Source: Candidatus Latescibacterota bacterium (GTDB taxonomy: Bacteria; Latescibacterota; UBA2968; UBA8231). From it: DNA of 32,695 nt. A program made the position numbers and the translations under genes. Shown here piece after piece: positions 23,301-31,665 of this stretch. Numbering within the stretch: the stretch's first letter is position 1; each line of letters starts with the position of its first letter. Below the pieces are notes generated by a model. The model saw only the letters and a list, made by a program, of their open reading frames with translations. It searched no databases and was not told the origin of the DNA. The stretch covers positions 1 through 32,695 of the forward strand of contig JAGWBY010000025.1 of assembly GCA_021295675.1 (NCBI GenBank). Reading direction: 5' to 3'.

Positions 23301-24911
23301 CTATTCGCCGTCAGCTGCAAGAGATACGAGGATGAAGTGCCGGTCCTGTCTTGGCTGCCGGTTAACGAAGCGCATGAACTCTGCTCTGTCGTGCCACTGA
23401 CGCGGGTGCGCTGAAGGGATCGTCACGCCTCGACGCAATAGATCCTGCCAAAAAGACTCGTTTCCCACAACAAAACCAGCCGCTACGAGGAAATAGTCCG
23501 CGCCCTCGGCCGCGAGGCTGTCGAGCCGATCGGGCGCAAATTGGTCCGGGGTTATTTGCCATCCCTTGCGATGGCAGTAATAGAGCAAGGTTGGACTTTG
23601 CGACCGGTGCGGTACCCCGGTGTTTTCGTCCTCGTCGCCGATGACTAACAGCGCATCCTGCGGCAACTTGGCGTCGAGTACCCGCCCCACCAAGTGGCAG
23701 CTTTGGTAGTAGTTGTGCCAATTATTGGGCTGCGCGTAATACGGTCCAACCGCCCAAGCACTGTAGGCGGTGACCCCAACGACCAGCGTACATACTAACA
23801 CGACGCGCCAGTAGTGCGTCCAGTTCCTCACGAACCGACACCACCCCGCCGCTGCGGTATCTGCCCTAATAATGGCTTCAAGCACCCGTCCAGCTAGAAG
23901 GGCCCCAACCGGAGCAAAGGGTAGTTGGTAGTAATGTAGCCTGCGATTGCCCTCAGGGACGACAAAGACATAGAGCACCAGCCCTCCCATCCACACCCAG
24001 AGCGTCCACTCGCGCCGTTGGCTAGGCGCTAGGGCGAGTCCAGCCAAAACTAGGATCACCCCTGCAGGCGTATAGACGCTGTGCCAGAAGCGCTCCAACA
24101 GCGTCAGATAGAAATCAACTGTAAAAAGTAGGCTGCGATCCCATTTGTCATAGCCGTAGCGATTCCAGATACCAAACGTCAGGCCGGTCTCCTCAAAGAG
24201 CAGGCTGGCGTGCCAGTACCAGAGCACGGCGGGTGCCAAGGTCAGCACTAGGTAGAGCCAAAGCACAGGCTTGAAGGCGAAGCGCCACCCCCAGCGCAGC
24301 CAAGCTAAGGCGACCAGCGGGAAACCGAGATAGAGGGTAGGTATTTTGACGAGAAAACACAGGGAGGCCAACAGGACAGCCAGCGCGAAGTCCCATCGGC
24401 GGCGGCTGTCAATCCACCGAGCGAAAGCCCAAAGCGACCCCACGCTCAACAGGATCATCAGTGCCTCGGGCATAAAGGTGCGCCCGTAGTAGATGCTCAT
24501 GGGAAAAAGCAAATAGAGCAGCGCCGCTAGTAACGCACCCAGTCGCCCCATGCCCAATCGCAGGCCCAGCCAATAGATCAGCGCCGCCGCTGCCGTCGAG
24601 CACAGCGCCGCCACGAGCCGCCCGAGCCACTCATAGGAACCGTCGGCAACAGCGTAAAGCAGGGCAACGACGAAGGGGTATAGCGGAAAATTTGTCTCCA
24701 CATACCCAGGAGTGATACCGCGCCAATCGACGCGCGGATAGAAGAGCGAATACCCTTCTTCGTAAAAATTGCGGGCTATAGCGGCCGTGTCCGTCTGACG
24801 CCAAGCCTGCTTGTCAGTCAGGGGATCTTGCAGGTTTACAAGCCGTAGAGCCAGCCCTAGGGCGAGGACGATATAAAGATAAAAAGCGCCCTTAGCCCCC
24901 TTCGTTTGCAT
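23301..24911 (-). CDS. ArnT-like GT-C glycosyltransferase (GT39/PMT family)
   Basis: This 536-aa membrane protein begins with a transmembrane segment (residues 9-25), followed by the first external loop DPLTDKQAWRQTDTAAIARNF. That loop has the Asp-rich Q-A-W-R-Q-T-D pattern common in ArnT/PMT-family lipid-linked sugar transferases. Around ten further hydrophobic segments follow to about residue 385, then a soluble C-terminal part (YAQPNNWHNYYQSCHLVGRV onward) typical of the family's periplasmic domain. It transfers a sugar from a polyprenyl-phosphate carrier to an unknown acceptor such as lipid, glycan or protein. Unlike the 214-2304 enzyme it has no TPRs. It starts 6 bp after the PD40 gene's stop without an obvious Shine-Dalgarno, so it is part of the same operon. 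Confidence 0.85.
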   Translation of the reverse strand: MQTKGAKGAFYLYIVLALGLALRLVNLQDPLTDKQAWRQTDTAAIARNFYEEGYSLFYPRVDWRGITPGYVETNFPLYPFVVALLYAVADGSYEWLGRLVAALCSTAAAALIYWLGLRLGMGRLGALLAALLYLLFPMSIYYGRTFMPEALMILLSVGSLWAFARWIDSRRRWDFALAVLLASLCFLVKIPTLYLGFPLVALAWLRWGWRFAFKPVLWLYLVLTLAPAVLWYWHASLLFEETGLTFGIWNRYGYDKWDRSLLFTVDFYLTLLERFWHSVYTPAGVILVLAGLALAPSQRREWTLWVWMGGLVLYVFVVPEGNRRLHYYQLPFAPVGALLAGRVLEAIIRADTAAAGWCRFVRNWTHYWRVVLVCTLVVGVTAYSAWAVGPYYAQPNNWHNYYQSCHLVGRVLDAKLPQDALLVIGDEDENTGVPHRSQSPTLLYYCHRKGWQITPDQFAPDRLDSLAAEGADYFLVAAGFVVGNESFWQDLLRRGVTIPSAHPRQWHDRAEFMRFVNRQPRQDRHFILVSLAADGE

Positions 24912-24917
24912 GTCGGA

Positions 24918-26093
24918 TCAGTAGGGACGCCAGCTCGGCGACATATCGTCGCGGTCGTCGTTGTCGGTCAGGTTGATGGGCATCAGCGGCGGCGCGTCCA
25001 TCTCGTCCAGGTCGAATCCAGCCGTTCCGATCAAGTAAATGTCGTATTCGTCGTCACCCATCTTACCCGCATACGCTAGTCCCTTGCCATCGGGCGAAAA
25101 GACCGGCTCTTGTTCATAGGTCTTCTCGGCAATGGAGATGCGGGTCTTCCCTTGCCCGTCGGCCCGCATGAGCATCAGCTCCTGGCCGCCAAATTCCTCC
25201 GAATTGTAAACCAAGCGGTCGCCTTTGGGAGAAAACGACGCGAACCAGTCGAGCTTGCGCCGATTCTCGGTGAGGCGAGTCCGATTCGACCCGTCGAGCT
25301 CGATGAGGTAAATCTCGTCGTTGTCGTCGAAGGCCGAAGAAGTAAAGGCGATGCGGCGGCCATCGGGCGAAAACGAAGGCTCGCGGCCTTGGACCAGCTT
25401 GCGCGGGTTGGACCCGTCGGCGGCCATGAGCCAAACGGCCTTGTCGCCATCGCGCTCGCTGACGAAGGCGATCGTCTCGCTGTCGGGCGAAAAAACGCCG
25501 CGCTGGTCGCGCTCGGGATGTTCGGTTAAGCGCACGACATTAGAGCTATCGGCATCCATGACGTAGAGGTCGATGTTGCTCATCACGTCGCCGCGAGTGA
25601 AAAGTATCTTCTTCCCGTCGGGCGACCAAGAGGGATGCTGCTCGGGTTCAGGGGTGTGGGTTAGTTGCTGGCGATCGCTGCCATCGGCCTTGATAATAAA
25701 CAAGTCCCAGTTGCGGACGTTTTTCTTGGTCGAGGCGTAGAGGATCGTGCCCTCGCGTTTGAAAGGAGCATTGCTGCTAGCGGGAATGTCGAAGATCGCC
25801 TCGTAGGTCCGCACACCCCATAGTGGCGGCGATTCCACTTGCAAGACCTTGTTACCCAGATAATCCCCCACGGCGACACTGACGGCGTACGCACCACCGC
25901 CCAATTCGATTTTGCTATCCGGCTCGGGCAGGATGTAGGTTCCGGCTTTGACCAAGTGGTTGAATTTGTATTGGACGTCATTGGCGTCTAGGCGTACTAA
26001 TTGGCCGTTCCCGCCCTTGATTTCGATTTTAACTTGATTCGAGCCGCAACCTGCGACCGCGACAGCTAAAACCAGTGTAAATAGCTTGAACAT
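24918..26093 (-). CDS. TolB-like PD40 beta-propeller lipoprotein
   Basis: This 391-aa product starts at ATG 26093 with AAGGAG five bases upstream. Lipobox VAGC (Cys16) follows MFKLFTLVLAVA. Residues about 20-105 form an N-terminal beta domain. From about 130 there are five WD40-like PD40 units with the SPDG turn: HPSWSPDGKKILFTRG, GVFSPDSETIAFVSE, PSFSPDGRRIAFTSS, ASFSPKGDRLVYNSE and PVFSPDGKGLAYAG. A final strand at MSPSWRPY may close the ring. TolB itself works with Pal in the envelope; these PD40 lipoproteins are widespread and their partners are often unknown. No tol/pal genes are nearby, so I do not assign the name tolB. Confidence 0.88.
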   Translation of the reverse strand: MFKLFTLVLAVAVAGCGSNQVKIEIKGGNGQLVRLDANDVQYKFNHLVKAGTYILPEPDSKIELGGGAYAVSVAVGDYLGNKVLQVESPPLWGVRTYEAIFDIPASSNAPFKREGTILYASTKKNVRNWDLFIIKADGSDRQQLTHTPEPEQHPSWSPDGKKILFTRGDVMSNIDLYVMDADSSNVVRLTEHPERDQRGVFSPDSETIAFVSERDGDKAVWLMAADGSNPRKLVQGREPSFSPDGRRIAFTSSAFDDNDEIYLIELDGSNRTRLTENRRKLDWFASFSPKGDRLVYNSEEFGGQELMLMRADGQGKTRISIAEKTYEQEPVFSPDGKGLAYAGKMGDDEYDIYLIGTAGFDLDEMDAPPLMPINLTDNDDRDDMSPSWRPY

Positions 26094-26129
26094 GTATTCT
26101 CCTTGCTGAGTTATTGCACACCCGGCCCA

Positions 26130-26813
26130 TCAGGCCAAGCCACTGAGCATCCGCAGGCGATTGCTGAGATGATCCATCAACTCGTTGGTATTGGCAAAGG
26201 AATCGGCGTAGAGCGGTTCGTCAACCCGAAAGTACACCCGAGCCCCGGGCCGAGCATAGCTATCGTATTCCAAGCCGATGGGGATCAGCGGCACGCGCAC
26301 CCCCAACCGCTCCTCGGCCTGTACCAGATGCTCGACCACTCCCTTTTGCAGCGGCCCCAGCCCGTCTCGACAGCGCGTGCCTTCCGGGTGCGAGACGACC
26401 AATTCCCCGTACTGGTACAGCCCGTCTAGATAGTCTTGCATCCGCTGGTTGGCCACGCGGGCCCGCTGAATCTCGGCGCGGCGCTGCTCCCGGTCTGCGA
26501 TCCGCCTAATGTCTTTGGGCCTCTCCACTTTGATCCCACCCGACCACTCCAGTATCCCCCACAGGCCAACCTTCATAACGTAGTTGGCATAGCGCCGGGT
26601 AATCCTGTACAGCAAGACCCCTTCGACCAGAATGTCGCGGTACGCGCAGTGTTTGGGTAAAATCAGGGCTGGCCCCTCGCGCGGCAGATTGCGACCGCCT
26701 TCGACCGCCAAGCGGTGATACCGCATGGCACCTGCTGCGAGCAAGCGAGCACCGCAGGCGAGGACGTCTACGCGCTTGATGGAAAAGTCTCTATGCTCAG
26801 GCTCTACGGACAT
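26130..26813 (-). CDS. 1-acyl-sn-glycerol-3-phosphate acyltransferase family protein (PlsC-like)
   Basis: This 227-aa protein shows both signature motifs of glycerolipid acyltransferases: HxxxxD as PKHCAYRD (His55, Asp60) and the glycerol-phosphate site EGTR (144-147) in SHPEGTRCRDG. Length fits the family. It would transfer an acyl chain to lysophosphatidate or a related acceptor at the inner membrane. The ATG lies 4 bp after the stop of the small exported gene, with no convincing Shine-Dalgarno, so translation is probably coupled. It may act in ordinary phospholipid synthesis or in a special lipid for this envelope cluster; sequence cannot decide. Confidence 0.87.
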   Translation of the reverse strand: MSVEPEHRDFSIKRVDVLACGARLLAAGAMRYHRLAVEGGRNLPREGPALILPKHCAYRDILVEGVLLYRITRRYANYVMKVGLWGILEWSGGIKVERPKDIRRIADREQRRAEIQRARVANQRMQDYLDGLYQYGELVVSHPEGTRCRDGLGPLQKGVVEHLVQAEERLGVRVPLIPIGLEYDSYARPGARVYFRVDEPLYADSFANTNELMDHLSNRLRMLSGLA

Positions 26814-26817
26814 GGGC

Positions 26818-27270
26818 CTATTTGAACAAGTCCTTTACCTTGCCCCAAGTGCTTTCGTCCACTTCCGTAGCCAAGGGTTGCAGCAGATCTTGCCCCGATC
26901 CAGCTAAGTACAAAGCTCCCTCGGAATCTACGGCCGCAAAATAATCCCCGGCGGCATCCAGCCGCGCTTTGATGTAGGCGGGCACCTCTGGGGACTGCGC
27001 GGCCAGCGCTGCTGACCACAGGGTCAGACCCTCGATAGCTGGCACTTGTCCTTCGCGGGTAATGGCGACAAACCGCTGCTCGGCATCTTGAGTACCCAAC
27101 TGCTGCCATAGCTGCAAGACCCGCTGGCGCTGCGGGGCTCTATCGGGCGAGAAGACGTAGAATACGCGGCTGTCTTCCGGCAAAGCCTGGATCTCGTTGC
27201 TGCTAGTTCCACTCGCTGCGACCAGCAGCAGGACCAATCCCGCCATCCATGTCGTTCGTAGTGCGTTCAT
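26818..27270 (-). CDS. Small exported protein with C-terminal W-G-K-V-K signature
   Basis: This 150-aa product starts at ATG 27270, 7 bp after the preceding stop. A signal peptide (WMAGLVLLLVAASGTSS) is followed by about 70 residues that could be a thioredoxin-like or DUF4174-like fold (VFYVFSPDRAPQRQRVLQLW, QRFVAITREGQ), though no Cys pair is present. That resemblance is weak. The protein ends VDESTWGKVKDLFK, which matches the C-terminus of the CBM9-like protein at 20394-21290. Genes on both sides are envelope-related. I do not assign a function. Confidence 0.72.
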   Translation of the reverse strand: MNALRTTWMAGLVLLLVAASGTSSNEIQALPEDSRVFYVFSPDRAPQRQRVLQLWQQLGTQDAEQRFVAITREGQVPAIEGLTLWSAALAAQSPEVPAYIKARLDAAGDYFAAVDSEGALYLAGSGQDLLQPLATEVDESTWGKVKDLFK

Positions 27271-27277
27271 AGCGACC

Positions 27278-28360
27278 TTACTCGGCGCGAATTCCGTAGT
27301 CCTTTTGCACGGCGTTTTCCCCTTGGAGAATCCTCACCAGCGACAGGTGTTGGCTGAGCACCTGTTCGACTTGCACGACGCCGACCCGGCGCGGCAGGGA
27401 CATTCCCAACACCTCGCCGGTATCCGGGTCTTTCAGCTCCCGCCCCTTGTCCCACACGCCGTACTTGTTGCCTTTCTGCACTGAATCAGCTAATCCCACG
27501 TTAATATAAGCGCTCAACCGCACTAGCACAGATTGGCCGTTTTCCTTTGTATCAGCCTGCACAGTATCAGCCACCACCTCGATGATTTTCGGCTCGGAGA
27601 CCTTGAGTGCAGCCGGGGGTTGAATGAGGCTGTCCAGCCCGGCGGCCAAGTGGTCCAGACATCGGCCCACCGATTTGCCCAGCAAAGTGTTGTGGAATTC
27701 CTCGCTGCCCCACTCCATTTGCCCCAAAAAGAAGTACTCCTTTTCCAGCGGCACATACGCCGCGGGATTGGTAACCCCATAACGCTTGCTATCCTCAGCG
27801 ACTTCCCGCATCACCTCGCCGGCTGCTTCTCCATCGATGACCTTATAGGGATACAGCCGCACCGTGGTCAAGCCCTGATAGCTGCGATAGCCGCCGATGG
27901 GCACGGTAGCGCGGAAGCGCTTCATGCTCATCTCGTCGATCTGCCCCAAGACGACGTAGTCAGCTTCTACCTCGCGGCCAATGGCCAAGGCGCGCCCGAC
28001 ATCGAGCTTGCCCTGCAATTCTTTCTTTTTTAATCGCACGAGCGCTGAATCAATAGACACAGTGCTGAAAAAGGCACTGCCGCGCAGCGAATCGGCCAAA
28101 CCACGAGGCATGGCCGAGTATATGTCCCACTCTCCCTTGTATTTCGACTTGTCGCGAAAGGGCATGAACAGCAGCCGCTGCTTCAGCCCCTCCGAAATGG
28201 TGCTGTCGTTGACCATCGTTTCCTTTGAGGCCCCCTCCTCTTCCTTTTGATCGCCTAACCCCATAATCGGCACCACAGCCGCCCCTCCGTCTGCCCCCCA
28301 GTACAGCGCGGCCAGCAAAGCAAATCCCCCTCGCAAAAACCACCTGTGTCTATCGGACAT
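27278..28360 (-). CDS. Secreted protein with CsgG/FlgT-like architecture
   Basis: The start at 28360 is set by AAAGGAGGG five bases upstream and by a one-base overlap with the larA stop (TGATG); longer in-frame upstream sequence is larA shadow. The 360-aa product has a signal-like segment (RGGFALLAALYWGADGGAA). Residues about 60-150 carry a CsgG/TolB-N-like fold (LKQRLLFMPFRDKSKYKGEW, VGRALAIGREVEADYVVLGQ). Residues about 270-350 resemble the FlgT C-terminal domain (INVGLADSVQKGNKYGVWD, LKDPDTGEVLGM, VGVVQVEQVLSQHLSLVRI). No flagellar gene is present, so a general envelope role is more likely than flagellar assembly. Family assignment is from pattern memory and should be read as likely. Confidence 0.75.
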   Translation of the reverse strand: MSDRHRWFLRGGFALLAALYWGADGGAAVVPIMGLGDQKEEEGASKETMVNDSTISEGLKQRLLFMPFRDKSKYKGEWDIYSAMPRGLADSLRGSAFFSTVSIDSALVRLKKKELQGKLDVGRALAIGREVEADYVVLGQIDEMSMKRFRATVPIGGYRSYQGLTTVRLYPYKVIDGEAAGEVMREVAEDSKRYGVTNPAAYVPLEKEYFFLGQMEWGSEEFHNTLLGKSVGRCLDHLAAGLDSLIQPPAALKVSEPKIIEVVADTVQADTKENGQSVLVRLSAYINVGLADSVQKGNKYGVWDKGRELKDPDTGEVLGMSLPRRVGVVQVEQVLSQHLSLVRILQGENAVQKDYGIRAE

Positions 28361-29634
28361 CAGCGCCCTCCTTTGGTTTGCGTGAGCACGTAAGGGCCTT
28401 GGGGCACGACCGCTAAGCGCGCCCCGGCTCCGTGCCGCTCCAGCGCCGCGGCTAGCCCGTGCTCCACAGAGGGAATGACCTCGACCCACACCTTGTCGCG
28501 GTACTGAGGATCAATGCCCTCCGAGTAGAACATGACCTCGGCCTTATCGAGCACCTTGCACAACTCCTGCAACTGCCATTGGTCGATAGCGAAGAAATCG
28601 GGATCCGCAAGGCGGTCCGCGAATTCGGCGGCACCGGATGCGCCGAGCAGCATCTCCGCAAACTCAGGACTACCCAAACCTTCGGCGCAGCGCGCGGCAA
28701 TAAGGATCGTCCCGCCCTCTTTGACGATGGGCAATACCGCCGTCAGGCCCTTGACAGCTTGATAAAACGTCAGGTCGAGCGGCCAGCCAGCACTGCTAGT
28801 AATCGCAATGTCAACCGGCTCGTCAACCAAGACACCATTCTGCTGCTCGACAAAGCGAGCCCCTTCGGCATGGGCCTTTTCTAGGTCACCGCAAAACAGG
28901 CCGGTGATCTGTCGCTGGTCGTTCATAGCTACATTAAATGTAAAATCAACGCCAGCGCGTTGCGCCACTTCAAGGGCTTGGCGGTGAAAGGGATTGCCCT
29001 CAATGGAACCTTCGCACGCCCGGGGGTGGCTCAACAGCTCGGGGCCGTGTAGGACGCGCATCGTCTCAATGCCCATCAAGCCCGGGCAAATGGCCTTGCG
29101 GCCACCCGAGTACCCAGCCATCAAGTGCGGCTCGATCAGCGAGGTGGCGATTTTCAGGTCGGCCTCCACGTAGAGCGCAGCGATCCATATTGGAGCACCA
29201 CCGGAGGTTTCCCCTAGATACGTCAAGGTCTCGCGGCGACGGGCCGTGTGGTTGACGATGCGATAGTTGCGGGCGATGTCGGCCCCGACGAGCTGGACCA
29301 ATTCCTCGCCTTCGTTGGGCCGATGCAGACCGGTGCCGACCAATAGAGTAATGTCCTCGCGAGCGATGCCTTCTTCTTCGAGAATCCGCAGCATCGGCGG
29401 CAGAATGACGGCGTTGGGGACCGGGCGGGTAATATCGGCAATAACTATGCAGGCGTTTTTGCGTCCCCGCGCCAGCCGCCGCAAGGATGGAGTCCCTATC
29501 GGGCGAGCCAAAGCATGATCTATCCGCTCCTCGATCCGGTCGAGCCCCTCACTCGGAATCATCTGTAACACTTCGGCCGAATCGGGCACTTCGATTTTGA
29601 GGCCGTCGCGGCCATAATCGAGCTTTACTTTCAT
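28360..29634 (-). CDS. larA: Nickel-pincer lactate racemase family protein (LarA)
   Basis: The 424-aa length equals Lactobacillus plantarum LarA. Landmark residues line up: ADITRP (Asp67, Arg70), GTGLHRPN (His104), LIEPHLMAGYSGGRKAICPG (His170, Lys180), LHGP (His196) and FYQAVKGL (Gln292, Lys295). These match LarA D72, R75, H108, H174, K184, H200, Q295 and K298 with an offset of 3-5. Lys180 would anchor the nickel-pincer nucleotide cofactor. The enzyme interconverts 2-hydroxyacid enantiomers; other substrates are known in the superfamily, so lactate is not certain. The cofactor genes larB, larC and larE are not in the window. It lies 10 bp after galU and shares one base with the next gene's start. 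Confidence 0.92.
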   Translation of the reverse strand: MKVKLDYGRDGLKIEVPDSAEVLQMIPSEGLDRIEERIDHALARPIGTPSLRRLARGRKNACIVIADITRPVPNAVILPPMLRILEEEGIAREDITLLVGTGLHRPNEGEELVQLVGADIARNYRIVNHTARRRETLTYLGETSGGAPIWIAALYVEADLKIATSLIEPHLMAGYSGGRKAICPGLMGIETMRVLHGPELLSHPRACEGSIEGNPFHRQALEVAQRAGVDFTFNVAMNDQRQITGLFCGDLEKAHAEGARFVEQQNGVLVDEPVDIAITSSAGWPLDLTFYQAVKGLTAVLPIVKEGGTILIAARCAEGLGSPEFAEMLLGASGAAEFADRLADPDFFAIDQWQLQELCKVLDKAEVMFYSEGIDPQYRDKVWVEVIPSVEHGLAAALERHGAGARLAVVPQGPYVLTQTKGGR

Positions 29635-29644
29635 TAATATATAC

Positions 29645-30495
29645 CTAGGCCAATTTGTCCTCGAGATACGCGCGAAACGCCGCGCCGAACTCCTGGTCGG
29701 CCAAGGCGAAATCCGCGAAGGCCCGATAGTACGTGAGCGGCGTTCCTATATCGTAGCGCACCTCGTCGCTTGCAAGACGTGTGCAGCGGACCTCGGCCCC
29801 GCGCTGGATCAGGACGCGGATGGCATCGGTCAACCACAACTCGCCGCCAACTCCAGGCTCAATCTCATCAATGGCGGCGAAAATCTCCGGTGAAAAAATA
29901 TAGCGGGCCGCAACTGCAAGACAACTCGGCGCGACTTCCACCGGCGGTTTTTCAACGATATCGGCGATGGCAAACTCGTCGTCGGCCGCGCCTTGAGGTG
30001 TAACTACTCCGTACTTGTAGGTCTCTTCGCGCGGCACTTCCCATACGGCAATGGTAGCGGCCGCACCCCGCTGGACGTGCGCTTGCATCATCCGACCGAC
30101 CACGCCTGGCACCCGCGGCGAGGTGACGATCGTGTCGCCAAACCCCACCACAAACGACTCGTCGCCGACGAATTCCCGCGCCTGACGCACAGCATCGGCA
30201 TTGCCGGAAGGACGCCGCTGCCGCACATAGTAGAATTCAACGCCCTTGGCCGCGTAGTCAACCTCCCCGATCGCGCTATCGCCCAAGCGCGCCGTGAGTT
30301 CGGGATCGTCGTCGAAGTGATCCTCAATCGAGCGCTTCTTGCGGCCCGTTACAAAGAGAAATTTGTCCAATCCCCCACGTACTGCACGACTGGCTTGCAA
30401 CCAACGGGTAGCATCTCCTTGGGTTGGGACTTAGTCGCCGGCAGTAGGCGGGTGCCCAAACCCGCTACGGGGAACACAGCTTTGCGAATCGGCAC
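29645..30495 (-). pseudogene. galU: UTP-glucose-1-phosphate uridylyltransferase, broken by a small deletion
   Basis: Two frames together make one GalU. From GTG 30495 the first gives a perfect nucleotidyltransferase N-terminus ([34 protein letters not shown]) and then runs off frame to TAA at 30349. The second frame resumes with [20 protein letters not shown] and continues through DHFDDDPEL, FVVGFGDTIV, IADIVEKPPVE, GGELWLTDAI and RYDIGTPLTYYRAF to TGA at 29645. The family expects about three residues (VEE-like) between QYV and AV, so about 19 bp appear missing at 30376-30385. The decamer GCAGTACGTG there serves as VQYV in one frame and AVRG in the other, as expected after deletion between direct repeats. 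Intact, it would make UDP-glucose for envelope glycans. Real mutation or assembly error cannot be separated. Confidence 0.85.
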
Positions 30496-30514
30496 GATTT
30501 CTTTTTATTTTAAG

Positions 30515-30543
30515 TTTAAGAGAATCAAGGACATAACTATAAA
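30515..30543 (+). promoter_or_regulatory. Possible promoter for the PfkB kinase in AT-rich divergent region
   Basis: The 78-bp gap between galU and the kinase is far more AT-rich than its surroundings. On + a TATAAA (30538-30543) lies 17 bp from a poor -35, TTTAAG (30515-30520). Minus-strand candidates for galU (such as TTGATT near 30525) are similarly weak. Divergent transcription makes a promoter pair here likely, but these exact boxes are tentative. Confidence 0.35.
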
Positions 30544-30544
30544 A

Positions 30545-30579
30545 TAGCACCTAGTGAAAATAGGGTGTAAGAGGTGCTA
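30545..30579 (+). repeat. 8-bp inverted repeat in the kinase leader (possible operator or start-occluding hairpin)
   Basis: TAGCACCT (30545-30552) and AGGTGCTA (30572-30579) are exact inverted complements, 19 nt apart. The site follows the putative -10 directly, and the right arm includes GTG 30574, one of two candidate kinase starts. It could bind a dimeric repressor or fold to hide that start. Confidence 0.45.
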
Positions 30580-31665
30580 AATCAAGCCCGGCCTGCCCGC
30601 TCTTGCGCCGCCAATCCCATGTTCGACTTGGCCCCAACTCGCCTGCGTACCCTCGTGGAAGCGTTTCCCGCGCTACGCATCGGCGTAGTCGGCGACTTTT
30701 TCCTCGACTCCTACCTCGAATGCGACCGCACCCTCGACGAAAAGTCGCTGGAGACCGGCAAGACCTGCTATCAGGTGATCGGCTACCGCCGCCAACCCGG
30801 GGCCGCCGGCAATGTCGCCGCCAACTTGCGTGCCCTCGGCGTGGGTGCGGTCGAGGCCGTGGGCTATTGCGGCGACGATGGCGAAGGCTACGAACTGCGG
30901 CGAGCCATGCGTCGGCTGGGCTTAGACTTGACGGGGTTTCTCACCGCTCCGGGCCGCTTGACTCCGACCTATGGCAAGCCCTACTACGTCGATAGCGGCC
31001 AGCGCGGTCGGCCCGTCCTTGAGGAACTGGAGCGGCTCGATATTAAAAACCGCCGTCCGACCCCGATCAATATCCAACGCGCGCTCATCGACCACGTCCG
31101 CCAGCGCCTGAACCACTGGGACGGGCTCGTGCTCATCGACCAAGTCGCCGAAGCCAATTGCGGCATCCTCACCACGCGCGTGCGCCGCGCCATTGCCGCC
31201 GCGCTCGGCTCCCAACCCAAGCTCGTGGTCCTCGCCGATTCGCGCACGCGCATTGGGCTCTTTAAGCACGCCATTCTCAAACCCAACCAGCGCGAGGCTT
31301 GGGCTGCGCTTGGCGGCCAAGGGAGCTTGGCGCTCAAGACCGCGCGCCACCACGCCCGCGTACTCAGCAACCATACTGGTCGCCCGATATTTCTAACGCT
31401 TGGCAATAGGGGGATACTAGTAGCCGACGGCAACGCAGTAGAGCACGTGCCAGCCGTGTGCCTCACCTCACCCGTTGACCCGGTCGGCACCGGGGACACT
31501 TGTGCAGCCGCCCTCAGCGCGGCTTTGGCAGCGGGTGCCGAACTGACGGAAGCGGCGGCGGTAGCCTGCTTGGCCGCGTCAATTACCGCTCAGCAGGTTG
31601 GCACGACTGGCACGGCCTCGCCAATCGAGTTAAGCCGCCGCTTGCACCAGTTGCGGCACAGCTAG
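30574..31665 (+). CDS. PfkB-family carbohydrate kinase (RfaE1/HldE-like)
   Basis: This is a ribokinase-type kinase of 363 aa from GTG 30574, or 348 aa from ATG 30619 (MFDLAPTRLR). GTG has a weak AGGG eight bases upstream but lies in an inverted repeat; ATG has no ribosome site, so the start is uncertain. Motifs: VVGDFFLDSYL near residue 40, the substrate-side QPGAAGNVAANLRALG (75-89), LKPNQREA, and the catalytic anion hole VGTGDT (Asp308). Instead of the SPEAPVPV segment of HldE it has LDEKSLETGKTCYQV, so heptose-7-phosphate is not assured as substrate. There is no adenylyltransferase half. Divergent from the galU-larA operon; its stop shares CTAG with the convergent acyl-CoA synthetase. Confidence 0.87.
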   Translation: MLNQARPARSCAANPMFDLAPTRLRTLVEAFPALRIGVVGDFFLDSYLECDRTLDEKSLETGKTCYQVIGYRRQPGAAGNVAANLRALGVGAVEAVGYCGDDGEGYELRRAMRRLGLDLTGFLTAPGRLTPTYGKPYYVDSGQRGRPVLEELERLDIKNRRPTPINIQRALIDHVRQRLNHWDGLVLIDQVAEANCGILTTRVRRAIAAALGSQPKLVVLADSRTRIGLFKHAILKPNQREAWAALGGQGSLALKTARHHARVLSNHTGRPIFLTLGNRGILVADGNAVEHVPAVCLTSPVDPVGTGDTCAAALSAALAAGAELTEAAAVACLAASITAQQVGTTGTASPIELSRRLHQLRHS

